This document shows positions 22,086 to 29,137 of a stretch of DNA of 56,140 nt, one piece after another. The stretch is from Streptomyces sp. CB01881 (GTDB lineage Bacteria; Actinomycetota; Actinomycetes; Streptomycetales; Streptomycetaceae), in NCBI RefSeq assembly GCF_002953255.1, contig NZ_CP026498.1, forward strand, positions 6,464,432-6,520,571, given 5' to 3'. The notes beneath the pieces are model-generated. The model was not told where the DNA came from. It made no database searches and saw only the letters and a program-made list of their open reading frames with translations. Numbering within the stretch: position 1 is the first letter of the stretch; each line of letters opens with the position of its first letter. The translations under genes and the position numbers were made by a program.

Positions 22086-23171
22086 TCAGCCGGCCGTGAA
22101 GCCCTCGTACGCGTTGTAGAGGGCCGCGCCGCCGTCGTGCTCGTCCGCGCGCTCCACGACGTCGCCGAGCAGCCAGGCCTCGACGCCGCGGTCCTCCAGG
22201 ATCGACAGCACGACGTCCACCGAGTGCGGCGGGACGACCGCGACCATGCCGACGCCCATGTTGAGCGTCTTCTCGATCTCCAGGGTGGCCACCTTGCCGA
22301 CCTCGGCGACGGTCTGGAAGACCGGCAGCGGGGTCCAGGTGCCGCGGTCCAGGCGGGCGTGCAGGCCGTCCGGGATGACCCGGGCCAGGTTGGCCGCCAG
22401 GCCGCCACCGGTGACGTGCGAGAAGGCGTGGACCTCGGTGGCGCGGGTGAGCGCCAGGCAGTCCAGCGAGTAGATCCGGGTCGGCTCCAGCAGCTCCTCA
22501 CCGAGGGTGCGGCCGAACTCCTCGACCTTGCGGTCCAGCTTCCAGCCGGCCTCGTTCAGCAGCACGTGGCGCACCAGCGAGTAGCCGTTGGAGTGCAGGC
22601 CGGAGGCGGCCATCGCGATCACCACGTCGCCGGCCCGGACGCGCTCCGCGCCCAGCAGCGCGTCCGCCTCGACCACACCGGTGCCGGCGCCCGCGACGTC
22701 GTACTCGTCCGGCCCGAGCAGGCCCGGGTGCTCGGCGGTCTCGCCGCCGACGAGGGCGCAGCCGGCCAGCGCGCAGCCCTCGGCGATGCCCTTGACGATC
22801 GCGGCGACCCGCTCCGGCACGACCTTGCCGACGCAGATGTAGTCGGTCATGAACAGCGGCTCGGCACCGCAGACCACCAGGTCGTCGACGACCATGCCGA
22901 CCAGGTCGTGGCCGATGGTGTCGTGCTTGTCCATGGCGGCGGCGATGGCGACCTTGGTGCCCACGCCGTCGGTGGCCGAGGCCAGCAGCGGCCGCTCGTA
23001 GCGCTTGAAGGCGGACGCGTCGAAGAGCCCGGCGAAGCCGCCGAGGCCGCCGACCACCTCGGGGCGGTTGGCCTTCTTCACCCACTGCTTCATGAGCTCG
23101 ACGGCGCGGTCGCCCGCCTCGATGTCGACGCCGGCGGCGGCGTAGGTGGCGCCGTTCTGGTTCGTGGTCAC
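22086..23171 (-). CDS. purM: phosphoribosylformylglycinamidine cyclo-ligase (AIR synthetase)
   Basis: The fifth step of purine synthesis: ATP-dependent closure of FGAM to aminoimidazole ribonucleotide, in the cytoplasm. Family motifs are Y-A-A-A-G-V-D-I-E-A-G-D, G-G-L-G-G-F-A-G-L-F, A-T-D-G-V-G-T-K, H-D-T-I-G-H-D-L-V, G-G-E-T-A-E-H-P-G and F-S-H-V-T-G-G-G-L-A-A-N. The 361-residue length is normal. The GTG at 23171 is the start. It lies 110 bases downstream of purF on the same strand, so purF-purM is probably an operon. Confidence 0.97.
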   Translation of the reverse strand: MTTNQNGATYAAAGVDIEAGDRAVELMKQWVKKANRPEVVGGLGGFAGLFDASAFKRYERPLLASATDGVGTKVAIAAAMDKHDTIGHDLVGMVVDDLVVCGAEPLFMTDYICVGKVVPERVAAIVKGIAEGCALAGCALVGGETAEHPGLLGPDEYDVAGAGTGVVEADALLGAERVRAGDVVIAMAASGLHSNGYSLVRHVLLNEAGWKLDRKVEEFGRTLGEELLEPTRIYSLDCLALTRATEVHAFSHVTGGGLAANLARVIPDGLHARLDRGTWTPLPVFQTVAEVGKVATLEIEKTLNMGVGMVAVVPPHSVDVVLSILEDRGVEAWLLGDVVERADEHDGGAALYNAYEGFTAG

Positions 23172-23281
23172 TGCGGTGCGGCCCTTTCGGGTCTGTGCCC
23201 CCGCGGGTCTTGGTGCCCTCGTGGGTCAGGGGGATGGAACAGCGGTGGGGCCCCGGGTTCCGGGACCCCACCGTCGGGTCG

Positions 23282-24865
23282 TTACGGGCGGCGCAGGGCG
23301 TCGGCCGCGCCCGCTCCGCCGAGCAGGGACTGGACGCCGTCCAGGTCGCTGCCGCTGGTCGGCTTGCCGCGGACCGCCGGCGGCTGCTGGCCGCCCTTGA
23401 TCTCGGCCTCCAGGAGGAGCTTGCCGAGCAACGCCGGGTCGGGCAGCTCCATCGGGTACTCCCCGTCGAAGCAGGCCCGGCAGAGCCGGTCCTTCGGCTG
23501 CTTGGTGGCCTCGATCATGCCGTCGATCGAGATGTACGAGAGGGAGTCGGCGCCCAGCGTGCGGCCGATCTCCTCGATGGTCATGCCGTTGGCGATCAGC
23601 TCCGCGCGGGTGGCGAAGTCGATGCCGAAGAAGCAGGGCCACTTCACCGGCGGCGAGGAGATCCGGATGTGGACCTCGGCCGCGCCGGCCTCGCGCAGCA
23701 TCTTCACCAGCGCGCGCTGGGTGTTGCCACGGACGATCGAGTCGTCCACGACGACCAGGCGCTTGCCCTGGATGACCTCGCGCAGCGGGTTGAGCTTGAG
23801 CCGGATGCCCAGCTGGCGGATGGTCTGGCTGGGCTGGATGAAGGTGCGGCCCACGTAGGCGTTCTTCACCAGGCCGGAGCCGTACGGGATGCCGCTGGCC
23901 TCGGCGTAGCCGATGGCGGCCGGCGTCCCGGATTCCGGGGTCGCTATCACCAGGTCGGCCTCGGCGGGCGCCTCGGCGGCCAGCCTGCGGCCCATCTCCA
24001 CGCGGGAGAGGTGCACGTTGCGGCCGGCGATGGAGGTGTCGGGGCGGGCCAGGTAGACGTACTCGAAGACGCAGCCCTTGGGCTTGGCCTCGGCGAAGCG
24101 GGAGGTCCGCATGCCGTTCTCGTCGATGGCGATGAGCTCGCCGGGCTCGACCTCGCGGATGAAGGAGGCTCCGCAGATGTCGAGCGCCGCCGTCTCGGAG
24201 GCGACGACCCAGCCGCGCTCCAGCCGGCCGAGCACCAGCGGGCGGATGCCCTGCGGGTCGCGGGCGGCGTAGAGCGTGTGCTCGTCCATGAAGACGAGCG
24301 AGAACGCGCCCTTGACCTTGGGCAGGACCAGCTTGGCCGTCTCCTCGATGGAGAGGTCGGGGTGGCCTGCGAGCAGGGCGGTCACCAGGTCGGTGTCGTT
24401 GGTCGCGGCCGTCCGGCCCGAGCGGGAGACGTGCTCCTCGCCGGGGAGTTCGGCGACCATGGCCGCCAGTTCGGCGGTGTTCACCAGGTTTCCGTTGTGC
24501 CCGAGGGCCAGCGAACCGTGAACGGTCGCCCGGAAGGTCGGCTGGGCGTTCTCCCAGACCGAGGAACCGGTGGTCGAGTAGCGGGCGTGTCCGACGGCGA
24601 TATGCCCGTGCAACGACCCCAGGGAGGCCTCGTCGAAGACCTGGGAGACAAGCCCCATGTCCTTGAAGACGAGAATCTGGGAGCCGTTGCTCACTGCGAT
24701 GCCCGCGGATTCCTGACCGCGGTGCTGCAGGGCGTAAAGGCCGAAGAACGTGAGCTTGGCGACCTCCTCGCCGGGAGCCCAGACACCGAAGACGCCGCAA
24801 GCGTCCTGGGGGCCTTTCTCGCCGGGAAGAAGATCGTGGTTGAGTCTTCCGTCACCACGTGGCAC
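23282..24865 (-). CDS. purF: amidophosphoribosyltransferase
   Basis: The committed step of purine synthesis: PRPP plus glutamine to phosphoribosylamine. From the GTG at 24865 the protein has 527 residues. The glutaminase nucleophile in C-G-V-F-G is at residue 23 and becomes N-terminal after propeptide cleavage, as in the Fe-S type enzymes. PRPP-binding V-V-V-D-D-S-I-V-R-G-N-T and the Cys residues of W-P-C-F-F-G and L-C-R-A-C-F-D-G-E-Y (iron-sulfur ligands) are present. An in-frame ATG at 24940 would add 25 residues with extra Cys; the shorter start matches relatives. The roughly 290 bases beyond, toward 25160, hold the promoter and nothing else recognisable. Confidence 0.97.
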   Translation of the reverse strand: MPRGDGRLNHDLLPGEKGPQDACGVFGVWAPGEEVAKLTFFGLYALQHRGQESAGIAVSNGSQILVFKDMGLVSQVFDEASLGSLHGHIAVGHARYSTTGSSVWENAQPTFRATVHGSLALGHNGNLVNTAELAAMVAELPGEEHVSRSGRTAATNDTDLVTALLAGHPDLSIEETAKLVLPKVKGAFSLVFMDEHTLYAARDPQGIRPLVLGRLERGWVVASETAALDICGASFIREVEPGELIAIDENGMRTSRFAEAKPKGCVFEYVYLARPDTSIAGRNVHLSRVEMGRRLAAEAPAEADLVIATPESGTPAAIGYAEASGIPYGSGLVKNAYVGRTFIQPSQTIRQLGIRLKLNPLREVIQGKRLVVVDDSIVRGNTQRALVKMLREAGAAEVHIRISSPPVKWPCFFGIDFATRAELIANGMTIEEIGRTLGADSLSYISIDGMIEATKQPKDRLCRACFDGEYPMELPDPALLGKLLLEAEIKGGQQPPAVRGKPTSGSDLDGVQSLLGGAGAADALRRP

Positions 24866-25159
24866 GCCTTCGAGTCTAGGGCAGTTGGCACAGGCTTCCG
24901 GAACCCGGGCGGGCGGGATTGTTGGGCGATCGTTTGGCAACGCGCGTAGACAAAACCCCTTACCAGGTGCGGATTTCGGCGGGGCCGAATTCGCCCCGGA
25001 GGCGCATGGCCTTGTGGTTCGCGCCCGTTGGTGCGCTGTCGGCGGCTCGCCGGTGCCTTCCGTGTGCGGACGACGTGCGGGTGAACGGCGGGGAACGTGA
25101 GCCTGCTCACCCGGGCCCCGCGGCGTCGGCCGCCGGGCGCCGGGCGGACGCCGAAACCG

Positions 25160-26029
25160 TCAGACGGCGGGCAGCAGCAGTCCCCAGGCACCCGGGTGGA
25201 CCGTCCAGGTCCGGGCCCGGACCGGGCCGACCGGGTGACCGTCGGCCTCGTAGCCGAACCCGCGCCCGGCCACCGAGATGCTCGCCGCCCGGGCCCGCAC
25301 CAGTGCGCCCGGTGCGCGGACGACGATCTCCATGACGCCGGCCCCGACCGCCTCGCCGCCCGGCAGGGTCACCTGGACCCCCCGGACCGGGCGGTGGACA
25401 TCGGCGAGGAGCTTCCCGTCCGCCTCGACGCGGAGCCGGGAGCTGTGCTCGCCCTTGCCGGCGCCCCCGGCCGCCCCGCCGTCGGACGTGAGTGGGGTCC
25501 CCTGCTCGGCCGCAGCCAGTTTCGCCCATAGCGAACGCCAGCCACCCGTCCGGCCCACCACCCGGCGCGCCCCGGCGCCGGAGATCCGGACCCCGCCGAG
25601 CGCCACCCCGCCACCGTCGTCCACCAGCAGGTCGAGCTTGCGCGGCACGCCCGAGAGGACCGCCCGCGCGGCCGGCACCGGCTCCCCCGGCACGCCCAGC
25701 GCACGGGCCGCCACCAGCTCGTTCGCCCGGCCCACCGGGACCATGCCCACCGGGTCCGCCCCCAGCTCACGCTGCCGGTACAGGGCCTGGAGCACCCGTT
25801 GCAGCGCAAGATCGGAACCGATCACCACCGGTCGCCTCCGACCCCGGTGCGAAAGCACCCGGTCGAGCTCCGACGGGCTCTCCGGATACGCCACCTTGAC
25901 GTCCGCCCCTCCGCAGAGGACGTCCTTCGCGATCCGCACCGACTCGCCGTCGGTCTGCCGGGCCGCCGGGTCGAGGAGCAGCAGGAGCGGCTCGGGGCCG
26001 CCGGTTGCAGGCGTGGACAGGGACGACAC
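25160..26029 (-). CDS. diacylglycerol-kinase-like catalytic domain protein
   Basis: A 289-residue protein related to the diacylglycerol/lipid kinase catalytic domain (L-L-L-L-D-P-A-A, V-V-I-G-S-D-L-A-L-Q-R-V-L-Q-A-L, then V-G-M-V-P-V-G-R-A-N-E-L-V). The canonical G-G-D-G-T loop is replaced by G-S-D-L-A and the usual G-T-x-N-D-F by G-R-A-N-E-L, so catalytic activity is doubtful. In S. coelicolor, as I recall, the same family stands divergent from purA, as it does here. The GTG at 26029 follows AAGGA. A lipid-related or regulatory role is possible; the degenerate motifs argue for a non-kinase function. Confidence 0.75.
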   Translation of the reverse strand: MSSLSTPATGGPEPLLLLLDPAARQTDGESVRIAKDVLCGGADVKVAYPESPSELDRVLSHRGRRRPVVIGSDLALQRVLQALYRQRELGADPVGMVPVGRANELVAARALGVPGEPVPAARAVLSGVPRKLDLLVDDGGGVALGGVRISGAGARRVVGRTGGWRSLWAKLAAAEQGTPLTSDGGAAGGAGKGEHSSRLRVEADGKLLADVHRPVRGVQVTLPGGEAVGAGVMEIVVRAPGALVRARAASISVAGRGFGYEADGHPVGPVRARTWTVHPGAWGLLLPAV

Positions 26030-26064
26030 GACCGGTCCTTCCTCAGGTAATCTCTCGGTGCAAG

Positions 26065-26092
26065 AGCCCCTTGCGCTATTGCGCCAGGGGCT
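26065..26092. promoter_or_regulatory. hairpin in the purA divergent promoter region
   Basis: Twelve positions pair (26065-26076 with 26081-26092, one mismatch) around loop TATT. It lies 64 bases before purA and 36 bases before the lipid-kinase-like gene. It could be an attenuator or leader stem. No riboswitch class is recognised. Confidence 0.4.
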
Positions 26093-26155
26093 TCGTCTAT
26101 CTCGGGGCAGACTGCGGCCTACGCAGGATGCCCCAACCGGAAGGGGTGTACGCCT

Positions 26156-27439
26156 GTGCCGGCACTCGTGCTCGTTGGCGCTCAGTGGGGGGACGAGGGC
26201 AAGGGGAAGGCGACCGACCTCCTCGGTGGCTCCGTCGACTACGTCGTCCGCTACCAGGGCGGCAACAACGCCGGTCACACGGTGGTCATCGGCGACCAGA
26301 AGTATGCCCTGCACTTGCTCCCTTCCGGCATCCTCAGCCCGAATGTGACGCCGGTGATCGGCAACGGCGTCGTCATCGACCCGGGCGTGCTGCTCTCCGA
26401 GCTCAACGGCCTGAACGAGCGCGGCATCGACACCTCCAAGCTGCTGATCTCGGGCAACGCCCACCTGATCACGCCGTACCACCGCACCCTGGACAAGGTC
26501 ACCGAGCGCTTCCTCGGCAAGCGCCGGATCGGCACCACCGGCCGCGGCATCGGCCCGACCTACGCGGACAAGATCAACCGCGTCGGCATCCGCGTGCAGG
26601 ACCTCTTCGACGAGTCGATCCTGCAGCAGAAGATCGAAGCCGCGCTGCACGACAAGAACCAGCTGCTGGTCAAGCTCTACAACCGCCGCGCCATCCCGGC
26701 CGAGCTGGTGCTGGAGGAGTACCTCGGCTACGCGGACAAGATCAAGCCGTTCCTGGCCGACACCACGCTCGTCCTGGACGAGGCGCTCAAGGCCGGCAAG
26801 GTGGTCCTGCTGGAGGGCGGCCAGGGCACCCTGCTGGACGTCGACCACGGCACGTACCCCTTCGTGACCTCGTCGAACCCGACTGCGGGCGGCGCCTGCA
26901 CCGGCGCCGGCATCGGCCCGACCAAGATCGACCGGGTCATCGGCATCCTGAAGGCGTACACCACCCGCGTCGGCTCGGGCCCGTTCCCGACCGAGCTGCT
27001 GGACGCCGACGGCGAGGCCCTGCGCCGCATCGGCGGCGAGCGCGGCGTCACCACCGGCCGCGACCGCCGCTGCGGCTGGTTCGACGCTGTGATCGCGCGC
27101 TACGCGACCCGGGTCAACGGCCTCACCGACTTCTTCCTCACCAAGCTCGACGTGCTCACCGGCTGGGAGCAGATCCCGGTCTGCGTCGCCTACGAGATCG
27201 ACGGCAAGCGGGTCGAGGAGCTGCCGTACAACCAGTCGGACTTCCACCACGCCAAGCCGGTCTACGAGACGCTGCCCGGCTGGAGCGAGGACATCAGCAA
27301 GGCGAAGACCTTCGCCGAGCTGCCGAAGAACGCCCAGGCGTACGTGAAGGCACTGGAGGAGATGTCCGGCGCGCCGATCTCGGCGATCGGCGTCGGCCCG
27401 GGCCGTGACGAGACGATCCAGATCAACTCGTTCATCTGA
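26156..27439 (+). CDS. purA: adenylosuccinate synthetase
   Basis: Converts IMP, aspartate and GTP to adenylosuccinate on the AMP branch. The N-terminal GTP loop G-A-Q-W-G-D-E-G-K-G-K (residues 8-18) and the catalytic His in N-A-G-H-T-V are present, as are G-T-T-G-R-G-I-G-P-T-Y, G-Q-G-T-L-L-D-V-D-H-G-T-Y-P and V-T-T-G-R-D-R-R-C-G-W-F-D. The 427-residue length is standard. The start is a GTG at 26156, followed by P-A-L-V-L-V. A strong terminator follows. Confidence 0.98.
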   Translation: MPALVLVGAQWGDEGKGKATDLLGGSVDYVVRYQGGNNAGHTVVIGDQKYALHLLPSGILSPNVTPVIGNGVVIDPGVLLSELNGLNERGIDTSKLLISGNAHLITPYHRTLDKVTERFLGKRRIGTTGRGIGPTYADKINRVGIRVQDLFDESILQQKIEAALHDKNQLLVKLYNRRAIPAELVLEEYLGYADKIKPFLADTTLVLDEALKAGKVVLLEGGQGTLLDVDHGTYPFVTSSNPTAGGACTGAGIGPTKIDRVIGILKAYTTRVGSGPFPTELLDADGEALRRIGGERGVTTGRDRRCGWFDAVIARYATRVNGLTDFFLTKLDVLTGWEQIPVCVAYEIDGKRVEELPYNQSDFHHAKPVYETLPGWSEDISKAKTFAELPKNAQAYVKALEEMSGAPISAIGVGPGRDETIQINSFI

Positions 27440-27447
27440 GCCGGCTG

Positions 27448-27488
27448 AAGGCCGTGCGGGACGCGCGTCGTCCCGCACGGCCTTTTTC
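27448..27488 (+). terminator. rho-independent terminator of purA
   Basis: A perfect 15-pair stem (27448-27462 with 27470-27484), a seven-base loop and a run of five T (27483-27487). Confidence 0.93.
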
Positions 27489-27502
27489 CCACCCGCAAGC
27501 TT

Positions 27503-27538
27503 TTGCACTAGTGCAATAGCCCATTGCATCTAGTGCAT
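27503..27538. promoter_or_regulatory. paired TTGCA/TGCAA operator sites before the acetyltransferase gene
   Basis: TTGCACTAGTGCAA (27503-27516) is a perfect 14-base palindrome. A second site, TGCATCTAGTGCA (27525-27537), is centred about 21.5 bases further on, two helical turns away and on the same DNA face. They lie 22-57 bases before the ATG, overlapping where a promoter should be, so a dimeric repressor is likely. No regulator gene is adjacent. Confidence 0.6.
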
Positions 27539-27559
27539 AGTGCCGCTACCTTCGGGATC

Positions 27560-28162
27560 ATGACTGCGAAGCTTCCCGTACCCGTGACCCTGACCGGCCG
27601 CCACGTCCGCCTGGAGCCGCTGGGCCGGAGCCACCTCCCCGACCTCTGGGCCACCGTCGGCCCCGACCCGGAGGTCTGGCGCTGGATCCCGAACCTCCCG
27701 CCGGCGACCGAGGAGGAGCTCGGCGCGATCCTCGACGTCCGCATCGCCGAGGCGGCGGCGGGCAACGCCGTGAAGTTCGCGGTGATCGACCTGGCGAGCG
27801 GCCGTGCCGTCGGCGTCACCGGGTACTACGCGTTCAACGCGACGGACGAGTACGTCGAGATCGGCGGCACCTGGTACGCCCGGTCGGTGTGGCGGACGGC
27901 CGTCAACACCGAGGCCAAGCTGCTGCTGCTCGTCCACGCCTTCGAGGACCTGGGCATGGGACGGGTGTTCTGGAAGACCGACGCCCTCAACGACCGCTCG
28001 CGCAACGCGATCCAGCGGCTGGGCGCCCAGTACGAGGGCATCCACCGGCGCGAGAAGCTGCGGGCCAACGGGGTCTGGCGGGACACCGCGTACTTCTCGA
28101 TGCTCGCCGACGAGTGGCCGGCCGCGCGCGAGCGGCTGACCGCCAGGCTGGCCGCCGGCTGA
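27560..28162 (+). CDS. GNAT-family N-acetyltransferase (RimJ/RimL type)
   Basis: A 200-residue acetyltransferase resembling the RimJ/RimL and amino-acid or protein N-terminal acetylating branch. Motifs are V-T-L-T-G-R-H-V-R-L-E-P-L, V-G-V-T-G-Y-Y, E-I-G-G-T-W-Y-A (beta4 region), V-N-T-E-A-K-L-L-L-L-x-H-A-F-E (acetyl-CoA loop and helix) and K-T-D-A-L-N-D-R-S-R-N-A-I-Q-R-L-G-A, typical of this group. The ATG at 27560 was preferred over one at 27524 because the latter lies within the operator sites. Substrate unknown. Confidence 0.9.
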   Translation: MTAKLPVPVTLTGRHVRLEPLGRSHLPDLWATVGPDPEVWRWIPNLPPATEEELGAILDVRIAEAAAGNAVKFAVIDLASGRAVGVTGYYAFNATDEYVEIGGTWYARSVWRTAVNTEAKLLLLVHAFEDLGMGRVFWKTDALNDRSRNAIQRLGAQYEGIHRREKLRANGVWRDTAYFSMLADEWPAARERLTARLAAG

Positions 28163-28189
28163 CCGCCCGCACCCCCGGCCGGGCGGCCC

Positions 28190-28336
28190 CTACTTCTCCC
28201 CGCCGGCCCGTGAACGGCCCGAGGTCAACTCACGGCCGGCCGAACGCCCGTCGCGCGGGACCGAGTTGACCAGCCACACGAGCCAGCCCATGAACAGCAG
28301 CGAGACGAACAGCCCGGCCAGCAGGACGACGGCCAT
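28190..28336 (-). CDS. possible small membrane protein (48 residues)
   Basis: A short frame from the ATG at 28336 to TAG at 28190. It has one hydrophobic helix (A-V-V-L-L-A-G-L-F-V-S-L-L-F-M-G-W-L-V-W-L-V, residues 2-23) and a basic C-terminal tail rich in Arg, Ser and Gly (positive-inside topology). No strong ribosome-binding site is visible. I accept it because the hydrophobic block is uninterrupted and the gap is otherwise unexplained. Function unknown. Confidence 0.4.
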   Translation of the reverse strand: MAVVLLAGLFVSLLFMGWLVWLVNSVPRDGRSAGRELTSGRSRAGGEK

Positions 28337-28514
28337 CAGCCGCCGACCGCCACGACGGCCCGCGCTGCCCGCACGGCCCCGCCATCCGACCCGATGTGTT
28401 CCATACCTCCTCCATCGGCAGGCGCCTGTGCGAGATCAAGCGTTCCGGCCGGCACCCGGCCCACCCGCCGACGACCGGCCGCGCCAAGTGCCGCGATCTG
28501 ACAGGCTGGTAGCC

Positions 28515-28703
28515 ATGAACGACTGGCAGAAGCCCTCGCCCACCGGCGAATCCGACGAGTCCCTCGAAGTCCGCACCGTGGACGGCATGGTCGAGATCCG
28601 CGATCCCGGCACCGGCGGCATCATCGTCCGCACCACCCCGCGCAAGTGGGCGGCCTTCCTCCTCGGTGTGAAGGCCGGGGAGTTCGACCACTTCGTCGCC
28701 TGA
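28515..28703 (+). CDS. DUF397 domain protein
   Basis: A 62-residue DUF397-like protein (W-Q-K-P-S-P-T-G-E-S-D-E-S-L-E-V, V-D-G-M-V-E-I-R-D, then F-L-L-G-V-K-A-G-E-F-D). In streptomycetes most DUF397 genes follow an XRE-family regulator as an antitoxin-like or anti-regulator partner; here no XRE gene is adjacent, so it is an orphan. The ATG at 28515 is the first Met of the domain. The upstream open frame back to 28266 has no domain content. The stop is followed at once by a tandem repeat. Confidence 0.82.
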   Translation: MNDWQKPSPTGESDESLEVRTVDGMVEIRDPGTGGIIVRTTPRKWAAFLLGVKAGEFDHFVA

Positions 28704-28782
28704 CGGCCCGGACGGCCCGGACGGCCCGGACGGCCCGGACGGCGCGGACGGCGCGGACGGCCCGGGCGGCGCGGACGGCCCG
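28702..28782 (+). repeat. nine tandem 9-base units (GACGGCCCG)
   Basis: Four exact copies of GACGGCCCG are followed by variants GACGGCGCG and GGCGGCGCG, nine units in all. It begins at the stop codon of the DUF397 gene. It is probably slippage-prone and likely variable between strains. Confidence 0.85.
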
Positions 28783-29137
28783 GGCGCGCGCCTCCGGCGG
28801 AGGGCGCGCCGGGCCTGACCGCAGGAACCGCCGGTGGCCCGACCCGGGGCGCATGGTGCCGGGGCGCACGTGCCGGGGAACGGGGTGCCCGGACGGGGTG
28901 CGGTGGCGGCGGCCCGTCCTCACCGCCGCACGCGGGGCGTCCGTCCACCGGGTGAAACGGGCGGGAGGAGCGGGTCCGGGCTTCGATAGGATTGGGGTGC
29001 CCACAGTGGAACTTCGCTCTGTGTGGCAGCCCGGGAGCCGGCGGATGCGTCGGACTCCCGTTGCGGCCCCCAGACCCTGCGCCTGTCACGGCACTCCGGG
29101 GTAGGGGTGCGTGCGGGAGAAATTGGAGCATCCGAGG
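28783..29137. other. gene-free leader of metG
   Basis: No gene is seen. It includes a CGCGCCTCCGGCGGAGGGCG hairpin (about 28787-28808) and a long GC-rich stretch; GAGCATCCGAGG precedes the metG ATG. I looked for a T-box stem and found none (no TGGNACC-like bulge). Confidence 0.4.

Noticed and set aside
28783..29137. T-box or SAM riboswitch for metG
   Set aside because: No T-box bulge sequence, anti-terminator or SAM-type core could be found in the leader.
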